NCBI GenBank assembly: GCA_002331385.1
Contig: DCYB01000007.1
Location: 124,001 to 188,000, forward strand
Reading direction: 5' to 3'
Length of the DNA: 64,000 nucleotides
From: Comamonadaceae bacterium UBA2121
GTDB taxonomy: Bacteria; Pseudomonadota; Gammaproteobacteria; Burkholderiales; Burkholderiaceae_C
Part shown: in pieces, positions 52,902 to 61,821 of the stretch
Layout of the letters: each line of letters begins with the position of its first letter
Numbering within the stretch: position 1 is the first letter of the stretch
The notes under the pieces: model-generated
Told to the model about the DNA's origin: nothing
The model's input: the letters and a program-made list of their open reading frames with translations, nothing else
The model's database searches: none
Made by a program: the position numbers and the translations under genes

Positions 52902-54352
52902 ACGCCTGCGCCAAAGGCTACCCGAGAACAGACGCAGCCGCGCCGCGCGCGCATTCATTGCGAGCACGGTTGTTGGTAGCGACCATGGCATGGGTGCTGG
53001 TGTCGCTCGCGCTGGCAGGCTGGGGGCTGCGCACGCTGTTCCAGGAGCACATCACACAGCAAATGCAGGCGCAGTTGGTGCTGCACCTCAACCAGTTGAG
53101 CGCGGCGGTGGATACCGATGCATCCGGCGCACTCAGCGTCACGCCGATTGCCAGCGACCCGCGCTTTGAACAGCCCCTATCGGGCCTGTACTGGCAAGTG
53201 GATGTGCTCAGCCGCAATGCCGAGGGCCAGACCACCGTGTCGCAGGATGCGCTGGCCCGCTCCCGTTCACTCTGGGATCAGTCACTGCCCCTGCCCTCTA
53301 CCCTGCCGCGCGCACAGGGCACGCGCAACTTTGATGAAAAGATGCTGCGTGACAGCGAAGGCCGCTCGCTGATCGCCGTGACCCGCACCCTGCAATTGCC
53401 CGAGCCGGATGCGCCCTTGCTACGCCTTGCCGTCGCCGCGGACAGCGCGGTGTTGGCGGAACGCATGTCGCGTTTCACGTCGATGCTGCTGCTCACGCTG
53501 GGCATGCTCGCGCTCGGGCTGCTGGTCGCCATGGTGATCCAGTTGCAGTTCGCGCTGGCACCATTGCACCAACTGCGGCAGCGCTTGCGTGCGGTGCTCA
53601 ATGGTGACTCACAACATCTCGAAGGACAGTTTCCGTCTGAGCTGGAATCGCTGGTCACCGAGTTCAACAACGTGCTCGACACCAACGCCGAGATCGTGCA
53701 GCGCGCACGCACACAGGCGGGCAATCTCGCGCACGCACTGCATACGCCGCTGACCATCATGGGGAATGCCGCCACGGCAGGACACGACGGCCTTGCGCAC
53801 CTCGTGCAAGAGCAAACCCAGATCGCCAAGCGCCAGGTCGACTACCACCTCGCACGCGCACGCGCCGCCACCGCAGCGCGCTCCAAGGCCCTGCGCACGC
53901 CCGTGAAGCCACACCTTCAGGCACTGTTGAGAACCATGGAGCGATTGCACGCAGCGCGCCATCTGCAGTTCGAGTTGGGGGACATCGATCCGCATCTGGC
54001 CTTTCGTGGAGAGGAACAAGATTTCTACGAGATGCTGGGCAACCTGCTCGACAACGCGGGCAAATGGGCCCACCAACACATCGCCCTTCACGCGCAGGTC
54101 ATCGAGGCAGGCGAGATGCTCCGCCTCACGGTGGACGACGATGGTCCCGGCCTTAGCGAGCCGGAACGCGAACGCGCGTTTCAGCGCGGCGTGCGTCTGG
54201 ATGAACAGCGGCCGGGCGCGGGTCTGGGGCTCGACATCGTGCGCGAGTTGGTGCACACCTATGGCGGCGAGGTCACCGCCAGTCAGTCCCCGTTGGGAGG
54301 CTTGCGCATCGAACTGCTGCTGCCAGCCCATCTGGCTTCCGCAATGCCCTGA
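52898..54352 (+). CDS. PhoQ-like sensor histidine kinase
   Basis: A 484-residue membrane sensor: TM1 about residues 24-44, a periplasmic domain of some 150 residues (45-195), TM2 about 196-219, then phosphoacceptor His279 in NLAHALHTPLTIM, as in PhoQ-type kinases (NLAH-x-LKTPL). ATPase boxes: GNLLDNAGKWAH (N-box), VDDDGPGL and GAGLGLDIVREL. The periplasmic part has no recognisable ligand pocket. It ends 7 bp from the convergent IclR regulator gene. Confidence 0.92.
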   Translation: MNACAKGYPRTDAAAPRAHSLRARLLVATMAWVLVSLALAGWGLRTLFQEHITQQMQAQLVLHLNQLSAAVDTDASGALSVTPIASDPRFEQPLSGLYWQVDVLSRNAEGQTTVSQDALARSRSLWDQSLPLPSTLPRAQGTRNFDEKMLRDSEGRSLIAVTRTLQLPEPDAPLLRLAVAADSAVLAERMSRFTSMLLLTLGMLALGLLVAMVIQLQFALAPLHQLRQRLRAVLNGDSQHLEGQFPSELESLVTEFNNVLDTNAEIVQRARTQAGNLAHALHTPLTIMGNAATAGHDGLAHLVQEQTQIAKRQVDYHLARARAATAARSKALRTPVKPHLQALLRTMERLHAARHLQFELGDIDPHLAFRGEEQDFYEMLGNLLDNAGKWAHQHIALHAQVIEAGEMLRLTVDDDGPGLSEPERERAFQRGVRLDEQRPGAGLGLDIVRELVHTYGGEVTASQSPLGGLRIELLLPAHLASAMP

Positions 54353-54359
54353 AGATGAC

Positions 54360-55151
54360 TCAAGAGGCGGAGGTGGCAATGCGTTGATCCGGCACATCAA
54401 ACGTCATTGCCAATCGCTCGGCCGTCGCCCGCAATTGCGGCACCCACTCCATCAATTGCGCCACGCTGAATTGCTCCGCGCTGGCCTGAATCGCGACCGC
54501 AGCACTTGCCTTCTGCGCCGTCAACATGACCGGAACTGCGATGGCCACCACGCCGGGAATGTACTCACCCCGATTGAGACCCAGACGTCTCTTGCGCGTC
54601 TCTTCCAGATCGGCGCGCAGTGCTTGCGCATCAGAGATGGTGAACTCGGTCCAACGACGCAGCGAAAGGCTGCGCAGTAGCCGTTCGCGTTGCTGCTTCG
54701 GCAGGAGGCTCATCAACAGTTTCCCGCTCGCAGTGCAATGAAACGGCACACGGGTGCCCGGCGAAAGTTTGGCGTTGGAATTCCAGTTGGCTTCCACGCG
54801 ATCCAGATACACGATGGAGTCACCACTGGTAATGGCCAGGTTGCAACTGGCGTTCACCTGATCCGCCATTTCCTGAAGGATGGCACGCCGTTCGGCCGCC
54901 GGGCCCGTGGTCATCAGCAGGTTGATGGCCATCTGCCGCACGCGACTGGAGCAGACATAGTGCTTGCCAGGCCCGCTGCGATTAACGAGCCACGCGCCCT
55001 CGAGTTGTTTGAGCAGCCGGTGCACGGATTGCTTGGGCAATTCCATGCGCGTGCTGATTTCCATGAGCGTCATGGGCGCGCGCTCCTGGGCCAGTAACTC
55101 CACTATTCGGAAGGCCCGGATGGCTGCAGCATTGGAATGGGAGGAAGTCAT
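54360..55151 (-). CDS. sauR: IclR-family transcriptional regulator (SauR-like)
   Basis: A 263-residue IclR protein. N-terminal winged helix: FRIVELLAQERAPMTLMEISTRMELPKQSVHRLLKQLEGAWLV (given by position, residues 14-56). The effector domain has CNLAITSGDSIVYLDRV, PFHCTASGKLLMSLL and GLNRGEYIPGVVAIAVPV. It is divergent from a dehydrogenase-ligase-permease set in the order of Cupriavidus necator sauRSTU, where SauR is the IclR-type regulator of sulfoacetate use. The name rests on that context. Confidence 0.75.
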   Translation of the reverse strand: MTSSHSNAAAIRAFRIVELLAQERAPMTLMEISTRMELPKQSVHRLLKQLEGAWLVNRSGPGKHYVCSSRVRQMAINLLMTTGPAAERRAILQEMADQVNASCNLAITSGDSIVYLDRVEANWNSNAKLSPGTRVPFHCTASGKLLMSLLPKQQRERLLRSLSLRRWTEFTISDAQALRADLEETRKRRLGLNRGEYIPGVVAIAVPVMLTAQKASAAVAIQASAEQFSVAQLMEWVPQLRATAERLAMTFDVPDQRIATSAS

Positions 55152-55480
55152 GCGGATGCGGCGCTCTCACTGTCGAATTACCGGGGAGATCGCCCTGATA
55201 TCGCAACACACCAGTCGCCTGACCGGTGACACCGCGCGCAGACGCCTCCATGTACCTGGCGCGATCTTGTCCCGAAAAATGCATTTTTGCATCCGGGTTG
55301 CCCCGCTCATAGCGAAAAAGTAAAAAAACGGGACCCGATTTTTTTCCAACTGCCTAGCCTGTGAATCGACAGGCGCAGGAACGGTAGATATCGACAGCGA
55401 CCCGTTTCACTGCTGATGGATGTTGTACCTGCGACCTGTTTGCCGAACCCGGTCACCTACAAATATTCAAGGAGCACACC
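55152..55480. promoter_or_regulatory. sauR-sauSTU divergent control region with candidate operators
   Basis: No gene lies in these 329 bases. Two AT-rich dyads stand out: ATGCA-TTTT-TGCAT (55279-55292) inside flanking CCCG (55271-55274) and CGGG (55294-55297), and CGGG-A-CCCG (55329-55337) flanked by A7 and T7 runs (55322-55345). GTCCCG (55269-55274) and CGGGAC (55329-55334) are inverse copies. AAGGAG precedes the sauS ATG. Confidence 0.45.
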
Positions 55481-56920
55481 ATGGAAGTTCGAGAGGCCCC
55501 AAGGGAGCAGCAGCAGGATGCAAAGCGGGCTGTGGCCCGACTCATCGAGCGCGCACGCGCAGCGCAGTCTCACTTCGCACAACTTGGTCAGCAGGCGATG
55601 GATGACGCGGTTTCTGCCGTCGGCTGGGCCATCATGGAGCCGCAACGCAACCGGCAACTCGCTGAACTGGCGGTCCAGGAAACCGGGCTCGGCAATGTCG
55701 CCGACAAGATCACCAAGAACCACCGCAAGACATTAGGCCTATTGCGCGATCTTAAAGGCGTGCGCACATTTGGGGTGATTGAGGAAAACAAGGCTCTGGG
55801 TATCACCGAGATTGCTCGCCCGGTCGGTGTGGTGGCAGCGATCACGCCGTCCACCAATCCGGGCGCGACGCCAGCCAACAACATCATCAATGCGCTCAAA
55901 TGCGGCAATGCCGTCATCGTCGCGCCCTCTCCCAAAGGCCTGGGTGTGAGCAGGCTGCTGCTAGAGTTCATTCATGCGGAGTTGCGCAAATGCGGACTGC
56001 CACCGGATCTGGTGCAAACACTTCCGGCGCCAATCACCAAAGCGTTGACGGCGGAACTCATGCAGCAGGCGGATCTGGTGATCGCAACCGGATCCCAATC
56101 CAATGTGCGCATGGCCTACACCAGCGGCACGCCAGCGTTCGGTGTGGGCGCGGGCAACGTGGCGTCGATCATTGATAGTTCTGCCGATCCGCTTGAAACG
56201 GCGGCGCTGGTCATTGCTTCCAAGACGTTCGACAACGCCACCAGTTGCTCCTCTGAAAACAGCATGGTGGTACTCGCTGAGGCGCGCGACGCAGTGCTCA
56301 ATGCCTTCGCAACGCACAACGCCCTGCTGCTCACCGCGCAGGAAAAGCAACGGCTTGAAGAGCTGATGTGGAAGGACGGGAAACTCAACTCAGCCATTAC
56401 CGGAAAATCTGCCGGGGTCATCGCCACACTGGCGGACATCGACTGGAGCGCACGCATCACTGCGCCAGAACCCAGCGTCCTGATGGTGGAAGAAAGCGGC
56501 GTAGGCAGCGCGCATCCGTTCTCGGGAGAAAAGCTTTCGCCCGTGCTCACGCTCTACACGGCGCGCGATTTCAATGACGCTTGCGCCACCGTCCGCAAGA
56601 TTTACGCCTACATGGGCGCGGGGCACTCCGTCAGCCTGCATTCCCAGGATGACGAGCAGGCGCGCTATCTCGCGCAGAACCTGCCGGTTGCACGCGTCAT
56701 CGTCAATCAGGCCCACTGCTTTGCCACGGGCGGAAATTTCAACAACGGCCTGCCGTTCTCGCTGTCCATGGGATGTGGTACGTGGGGTGGCAACAATTTT
56801 TCGGACAACCTCAACTATCGCTACTACATGAACACCACGCGCATCGCGCGCACGATTGCAGAGAACAAGCCCACCGTGGACGACATGCTCGGCGATTTCT
56901 TCCGGAGGTACGGAGCATGA
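55481..56920 (+). CDS. sauS: CoA-acylating aldehyde dehydrogenase, probable sulfoacetaldehyde dehydrogenase SauS
   Basis: A 479-residue acylating aldehyde dehydrogenase. Signature pieces: ARPVGVVAAITPSTNPGATPANN, NALKCGNAVIVAPSPKG, GVGAGNVASIID and catalytic Cys256 in NATSCSSENS. The conserved glutamate of ordinary aldehyde dehydrogenases is absent, as expected for CoA-dependent members. In the sulfoacetate pathway SauS reduces sulfoacetyl-CoA to sulfoacetaldehyde with NADPH. Its partners (ligase overlapping by 4 bp, MFS permease, IclR regulator) match sauRSTU. Other acylating dehydrogenases share the fold, so the substrate comes from context. Confidence 0.78.
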   Translation: MEVREAPREQQQDAKRAVARLIERARAAQSHFAQLGQQAMDDAVSAVGWAIMEPQRNRQLAELAVQETGLGNVADKITKNHRKTLGLLRDLKGVRTFGVIEENKALGITEIARPVGVVAAITPSTNPGATPANNIINALKCGNAVIVAPSPKGLGVSRLLLEFIHAELRKCGLPPDLVQTLPAPITKALTAELMQQADLVIATGSQSNVRMAYTSGTPAFGVGAGNVASIIDSSADPLETAALVIASKTFDNATSCSSENSMVVLAEARDAVLNAFATHNALLLTAQEKQRLEELMWKDGKLNSAITGKSAGVIATLADIDWSARITAPEPSVLMVEESGVGSAHPFSGEKLSPVLTLYTARDFNDACATVRKIYAYMGAGHSVSLHSQDDEQARYLAQNLPVARVIVNQAHCFATGGNFNNGLPFSLSMGCGTWGGNNFSDNLNYRYYMNTTRIARTIAENKPTVDDMLGDFFRRYGA

Positions 56921-58470
56921 ACGCATCTACTTTGCAGCACAACATTGGCGAAGTGCTGAACGCACGCGCGCAGGAGCGCGCCAATGCGCCGTTCCTGCTC
57001 AATGCGCCCGACGGAGCGCAGCTCAGCTTCGCGCAACTTCAGGCGGAAACCGCACGGCTGCACAGCCAACTGGACGCCATCGGACTTCAGCCTGGCGACA
57101 AGGTCTCTGTATACATGCCGAACGGGCCGCTTGCGGCCATCCTCCTGTTGGCAATCATGGCGAGCGGCCTGGTGGTCAATCCCATCAATCTGCTCAGCCA
57201 GCCAGCGCAATTGGTGCATGTGCTGGAGCACTCGGACACGCGGCTCGTATTCACCTGCCAGGAAAACCTACCCGCACTGCGCGAGGCGCTCTCGAAGGTG
57301 ACGCGAACGATTCATGTCGAAGTCTGTGACACCGAGTCCATGCACGTGCCCGATCTGCGCGTGCGCATGGGCGGGCAATCACCCAGCTTGGAAGGCGCCC
57401 TGCAGAAGCACCATCCGCAGCCATCCGATCCTGCGCTCATCATGTACACCTCGGGCACCACCGGCGTGCCCAAGGGCGTGCTGCTGACCCACGCCAATCT
57501 GTTGGCGAATGCGCATGCCATTGCGCAAACGCATGAGCTGACGCAGCGGGACCGGGTGCTGGTATCGCTGCCGCTCTATCACATCAATGCGCTGGTGGTG
57601 GCACTGATCACGCCCTTGTTCCACGGCGGCTCGCTCGTGATGTCGCCGAAGTTTTCGGCCAAGACGTTCTGGGACGACGCTTGCCGCTACGAGTGCACGT
57701 GGATCAATGTCGTCCCCACGATCATTGCCTACCTGCTCAACGACGAAGAAGGCGTTACGGGCAAGGATCTGTCACGGTTGAGGTTTTGCCGCTCCGCTTC
57801 GGCAGCGCTGGCGCCGGAGCATCACCGGGCGTTCGAAGAGCGCTTCGGTCTGGGCATCATCGAAACCATGGGCTTGACGGAAACCGCCGCGCCCTCCTTC
57901 AGCAATCCGCTGCAAGCTGCGCTGCGTCGTATCGGTAGTGTGGGCCAGCCTGCGGGAACGCTCGCATCGATCATGGATGTGAATGGCCACATGCTGCCCG
58001 CAGGTGAGCGCGGGGAAATCGTCATTCAGGGTCCGAACGTGATGCAAGGCTACTACAAGGACCCGGTCCGCACCGCCGAAGCTTTCACATCTGATGGGTG
58101 GTTGCGCACGGGCGACGTGGGCTACCGCGATGCTGATGGATTTTTCTACGTCACGGGTCGATCCAAGGAACTCATCATCAAAGGCGGGGAAAACATCGCC
58201 CCGCGCGAAATCGACGAGGCCGTTCTCAAATATCCATCGGTACTGGACGCCGCAGCCGTCGGCGTGCCACATCCCGAATATGGACAGGACATCGCCGTGT
58301 ATCTCGTGATGCGCGAGGGCGCCGAGTTCGACCCCGCCGACATGCGCCGCCACTGCCTGGCAGAGCTTGGCAAATACAAGTGCCCCAGCCGCTTCGTCCT
58401 GATGGATGAGTTGCCGCGCGGACCCTCCGGAAAGCTGCAGCGACTGCGGCTGCTGGAGCAGCCGGCTTGA
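56917..58470 (+). CDS. sauT: AMP-forming CoA ligase, probable sulfoacetate-CoA ligase SauT
   Basis: A 517-residue acyl-adenylate-forming enzyme. The P-loop is YTSGTTGVPKG (about 177-187), followed by ETMGLTETAAP, GWLRTGDVGYRDADGFFYVTGRSKELIIKGGENIAP (residues about 396-431) and the C-terminal catalytic lysine in RGPSGKLQR. GGAGG is 8 nt before the ATG, which overlaps the sauS stop. SauT activates sulfoacetate to sulfoacetyl-CoA for SauS. Assignment to sulfoacetate is by gene order; the sequence alone gives a generic acyl-CoA ligase. Confidence 0.77.
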   Translation: MNASTLQHNIGEVLNARAQERANAPFLLNAPDGAQLSFAQLQAETARLHSQLDAIGLQPGDKVSVYMPNGPLAAILLLAIMASGLVVNPINLLSQPAQLVHVLEHSDTRLVFTCQENLPALREALSKVTRTIHVEVCDTESMHVPDLRVRMGGQSPSLEGALQKHHPQPSDPALIMYTSGTTGVPKGVLLTHANLLANAHAIAQTHELTQRDRVLVSLPLYHINALVVALITPLFHGGSLVMSPKFSAKTFWDDACRYECTWINVVPTIIAYLLNDEEGVTGKDLSRLRFCRSASAALAPEHHRAFEERFGLGIIETMGLTETAAPSFSNPLQAALRRIGSVGQPAGTLASIMDVNGHMLPAGERGEIVIQGPNVMQGYYKDPVRTAEAFTSDGWLRTGDVGYRDADGFFYVTGRSKELIIKGGENIAPREIDEAVLKYPSVLDAAAVGVPHPEYGQDIAVYLVMREGAEFDPADMRRHCLAELGKYKCPSRFVLMDELPRGPSGKLQRLRLLEQPA

Positions 58471-58672
58471 CGGACAAGCGAGCTGACCGCATTTCCTGAT
58501 CCACCCTGAAACCGAAAGGAACCGACCACCACCATTGCAGTTCGCCTGACGCGAGCGACGAATTGCCTGCATTCGCACACGCGGGGTCCCTTGGTAGCCT
58601 CGCTGATGCCAACGTGAAGTAATCACAGCCTGCCTGATCCATCCATCAGGACAAGAGCACAAGGAGACAAGC

Positions 58673-59965
58673 ATGCAACGACGAGTCAAAACCCATCACA
58701 TGATCCTGGGTGTGATGTGCCTGATGTATTTCATCGCCTACATCGACCGGGTCAACATGTCCGTAGCGGCCCCGCTGATCAAGGAGGAAATGGGCCTGAG
58801 CAACCTTCAACTCGGCCTCGTGTTTTCTGCGTTCGCCTACCCCTACGCTGCGATGCAGATCATGGGCGGCTGGCTGGCGGACCGTTTTGGCCCGCACAAG
58901 GTGCTGGCGGTGCTGTCGCTCATCTGGGGGGCGGCAACCTTGCTGACAGGCTTCGTCGGCTCGCTGGTGGCCCTGCTGGTGCTCCGCCTGGCGCTCGGGC
59001 TGGGAGAAGGCGGCGCATTCCCCACAGCCACACGCGCGTTCACCTACTGGATTCCGATCACGCAACGCGGATTCGCACAAGGCATCACGCATTCGTTCTC
59101 GCGCTTGGGCGGTGCCATCACGCCCCCGCTTGTCGTCGCCATCATTGCCATTGCAGGCTGGCGCGAATCGTTTGTCGTGCTGGGCGTCATCAGCCTCGCG
59201 TGGACCGCTCTCTACTGGTTCACTTTTCGCGACACGCCGCAGCAGCACCCGCGAGTGACGGCACAAGAGCTCGCGGAAATCAACGAAGGGCGAACCGAAA
59301 AGCCCAAGGAAGACAAGGGCCCGACCCCATGGAAGCGTCTCATCTCCGGCATGTGGAAAGTGACGCTCGTCGACTTCTGCTATGGCTGGACACTCTGGGT
59401 GTTCCTCACCTGGCTGCCCTCTTATCTGAAGGATGCGCGCGGCTTCAACATGAAGGAGATGGCCCTGTACACGGCGCTTCCGCTGATGGCGGGCGTGATT
59501 GGCGACACCCTTGGCGGCGTCATCTCAGACAAACTGCTCAAGCGCACGGGCAATCTGCGCTTTGCCCGTATCTCCGTGCTGGTGTTCGGTATGGTAGGTG
59601 CGCTGGCGTTCATGGTTCCGATGATCTCGGCTGAAAGCGCCATGAATGCGGTTCTGCTGCTCTCCGCATCCTTTTTCTGCCTCGAACTCACCAATGCCGT
59701 TCTTTGGAGCTTGCCCATCGACATTGCCGGCGACTACGCTGGCACGGCTTCCGGAATGATGAATACCGGATTCGGCATCGCCGGGATGATCTCACCCGTG
59801 GTGTTTGGCTACCTCATCCAGAGCACCGGCAGCTATTCACTGCCGTTCATGATCTCCGCGGGCTTGCTCGGCTTTGGAGCGTTCATGGCCTTGTTCATCG
59901 ACCCGCATCGCACCGTGAAGCGGGAACGCCCGAACCTGAACTCCACGGCCATTCCGGCCCTGTGA
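58673..59965 (+). CDS. sauU: MFS permease, probable sulfoacetate transporter SauU
   Basis: A 430-residue, twelve-helix permease of the anion:cation symporter branch. FIAYIDRVNMSVAAPLIKEEMGLSN, YAAMQIMGGWLADRFGPHKVL and LGLGEGGAFPTATRAFTYWIP are typical of ACS members that import organic anions. In C. necator the fourth sau gene is an MFS sulfoacetate transporter, and this gene occupies that place 202 bp after sauT. AAGGAG lies before the ATG. The 202-bp gap holds no gene I can see. Confidence 0.77.
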   Translation: MQRRVKTHHMILGVMCLMYFIAYIDRVNMSVAAPLIKEEMGLSNLQLGLVFSAFAYPYAAMQIMGGWLADRFGPHKVLAVLSLIWGAATLLTGFVGSLVALLVLRLALGLGEGGAFPTATRAFTYWIPITQRGFAQGITHSFSRLGGAITPPLVVAIIAIAGWRESFVVLGVISLAWTALYWFTFRDTPQQHPRVTAQELAEINEGRTEKPKEDKGPTPWKRLISGMWKVTLVDFCYGWTLWVFLTWLPSYLKDARGFNMKEMALYTALPLMAGVIGDTLGGVISDKLLKRTGNLRFARISVLVFGMVGALAFMVPMISAESAMNAVLLLSASFFCLELTNAVLWSLPIDIAGDYAGTASGMMNTGFGIAGMISPVVFGYLIQSTGSYSLPFMISAGLLGFGAFMALFIDPHRTVKRERPNLNSTAIPAL

Positions 59966-60125
59966 GCAACGCGGTTCAGGCACTGCGCCCCTCAGCAGAC
60001 AACGACGGGCGCATTTTCGCGCGCTATAGCGAGAAATAGAGTGCAAGGGTAAGGCCTTGATGACAGTCGCATTCAGAGCAGCTACGATAGGGCACCCCTT
60101 CACCCGCAACCGCACGGAGAGTCCC

Positions 60126-60338
60126 TTGCCTTTAGAGCTGCTCAAAGAAATTGCCGCCAGGCCCATGCCGGCTGTGCTCAAAAGCAAGGCCGACATCGAC
60201 AAGTTGCGCGTGCTGCGTGCGTCCGGCCTGATCACGGCGCAGATTCCCGAGCCTGACGAAGACGGCCCTGCCGAGGTGCTGGAGATCACCCCGCTCGGGC
60301 GGATCGCGCTCAACATCGAAGACGACCCCAACAATTGA
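60126..60338 (+). CDS. Small uncharacterised protein (TTG start)
   Basis: A 70-residue acidic protein (LPLELLKEIAARPMPAVLKS start, then IDKLRVLRASGLITAQIPEP and EVLEITPLGRIALNIEDDPNN). The helix-turn-helix-then-strand look of the middle (LRVLRASGLITAQ) and ITPLGRIAL recalls a winged-helix fragment, but I cannot assign a family. TTG at 60126 has GGAGAG 6 nt upstream, better than the ATG at 60057 or 60060, which lack an SD. Confidence 0.55.
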   Translation: MPLELLKEIAARPMPAVLKSKADIDKLRVLRASGLITAQIPEPDEDGPAEVLEITPLGRIALNIEDDPNN

Positions 60339-60485
60339 TCGCCGTGCTGCGACAGCACAAGCACTGCGCGATTGGGCACCGCAAGTCGCCCACCGCTTGC
60401 CTTGACTCAGCATAGGCAGCACATCGACCCACATAAACTTTCCGGCATTCACATCCACCTCCCAGATCCACGAGGAGACCCGCGA

Positions 60486-61058
60486 ATGCCCAACTTCGTC
60501 ACTCCCGGCCCTGTCAGCGCCGCCACACGCAGAGTCATCGACACCGGAACGCGCTGCATCACGGCATCTCCCGTTCCCGGCTACAAAGGTCGCGGAACGC
60601 GGCTCGTCCACAACGCGGCCAAAACGCTCCAGCCCGTCCTGGGTCCACGCGAGCGCCACGCCGACAACGTCCGTGCGCTGCAGCACGCCAATGTGCGCAC
60701 GTTCCTCAAGAATCTGAACGAATACGCCATCGACGCGGCAACTGCGCCAGCCCCTGAAGCGAAGCCCGTCGAAGGCCCGCCGCCGCGCACACGTCAGGCC
60801 CCCGTGCGCAGTGCCGCCGATCAGGCCACCCTGCCTTCCGACCTGCGCTTGCTGGATGCATTGCGTGAACTGCAATTGCTGGACAGCGTCCGGTCGGGCA
60901 ACTTCCGTCTGGCATGGTCCGCGCTTTCGAGCCGCTGGGACGAGCTGTTTCCCTTGAATCCCCTGATCGCGCAGCCCCGCGACAACCCATCACCACGCCA
61001 TTCTCCAAGCCAGGCCCAATCGACCAAACGATCACGATCGGGTAAGCAGCAGCGCTAA
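60486..61058 (+). CDS. Uncharacterised basic protein
   Basis: A 190-residue protein I do not recognise. GAGGAG lies about 9 nt before the ATG at 60486, so the longer frame from 60372 is not used. No signal peptide or membrane segment. Residues 1-80 are mixed basic sequence, 80-110 are Pro/Ala-rich, 115-155 look like amphipathic helices (LRLLDALRELQLLDSV, FRLAWSALSSRWDELF), and the tail is Ser/Arg/Lys-rich (PRHSPSQAQSTKRSRSGKQQR), suggesting nucleic-acid or acidic-partner binding. Codon usage is like its neighbours. Confidence 0.55.
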   Translation: MPNFVTPGPVSAATRRVIDTGTRCITASPVPGYKGRGTRLVHNAAKTLQPVLGPRERHADNVRALQHANVRTFLKNLNEYAIDAATAPAPEAKPVEGPPPRTRQAPVRSAADQATLPSDLRLLDALRELQLLDSVRSGNFRLAWSALSSRWDELFPLNPLIAQPRDNPSPRHSPSQAQSTKRSRSGKQQR

Positions 61059-61229
61059 GAACGCCCGGCCTCGCGCCATGGTGCAATGCGAGGCCCCGCA
61101 TCAGCCACAAACGCGAACTAGTCAGCGCCCTTGCGCCCTGCGGCGCGGGTCGCCCACCATCGACAAACGACCACCACCCTGATCGACGCATCATTGCGAA
61201 CGTCGTTCAACGAGGTGCTGATCAAAGAT

Positions 61230-61268
61230 TTATTTCTGTATTGACAGAAATAACTGTCACCATAAAAT
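61230..61268 (+). promoter_or_regulatory. Operator 1 and promoter of the GbsR-type regulator
   Basis: A perfect 10-bp palindrome TTATTTCTGT/ACAGAAATAA with spacer ATTG (61230-61253) covers the -35 TTGACA (61241-61246). After 16 nt comes TAAAAT (61263-61268). The ATG at 61276 is 7 nt beyond the -10, so the transcript should be leaderless. Confidence 0.75.
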
Positions 61269-61275
61269 CAGCGCC

Positions 61276-61815
61276 ATGGAACTCACCGACATTCAACGGC
61301 AATTCGTGCTGCACTGGGGCGAAATGGGCTCGCTGTGGGGCGTCAATCGCACCGTATCGCAGATCCATGCGTTGCTGTTCGTCTATGGCAAGCCCCTGAA
61401 CGCCGAAGAGTTGTGCGAGACGCTGGGCGTGGCACGCTCCAATGTCAGCAACAGCCTCAAGGAATTGCAATCATGGAATCTGGTGCGTGTGGTACACCAA
61501 CTCGGTGACCGGCGCGACCATTTCGAAACCAGCGTGGATGTGTGGGAGTTGTTCCGCACCATCGTGCGCGAGCGCAAGGAGCGTGAGTTCGACCCCACTA
61601 CGCGCTTGCTGCAATCGTTGGTGGACAGCCCGTCGTTCCAGGGCGAAACGGCCGATGCCCAGGACCGGATCCGCTCCACGCTGGATTTGATGGAAAAGCT
61701 GGGTGCCTGGTCCGACGAGATGCTCCGGCTCTCGCCCGCCACACTGGACAAGGTGCTTTCGCTGGGAGCAGGCGTGCAGCGATTCGTGCGCGGCACCGGA
61801 AAGTCGAAAGGCTGA
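61276..61815 (+). CDS. GbsR/MarR-type winged-helix transcriptional regulator
   Basis: A 179-residue regulator. MELTDIQRQFVLHWGEMGSLWGVNRTVSQIHALLF and NAEELCETLGVARSNVSNSLKELQSWNLVRVV (given by position, residues 1-35 and 41-73) form the GbsR-type winged helix with its recognition helix; a helical dimerisation tail follows. A palindrome overlaps its own promoter and a near-copy precedes the next operon, so it probably represses itself and SDR-DoxX-DUF2269. The effector is unknown. No SD precedes the ATG, consistent with a leaderless message. Confidence 0.88.
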   Translation: MELTDIQRQFVLHWGEMGSLWGVNRTVSQIHALLFVYGKPLNAEELCETLGVARSNVSNSLKELQSWNLVRVVHQLGDRRDHFETSVDVWELFRTIVRERKEREFDPTTRLLQSLVDSPSFQGETADAQDRIRSTLDLMEKLGAWSDEMLRLSPATLDKVLSLGAGVQRFVRGTGKSKG

Positions 61816-61821
61816 AGAGAT

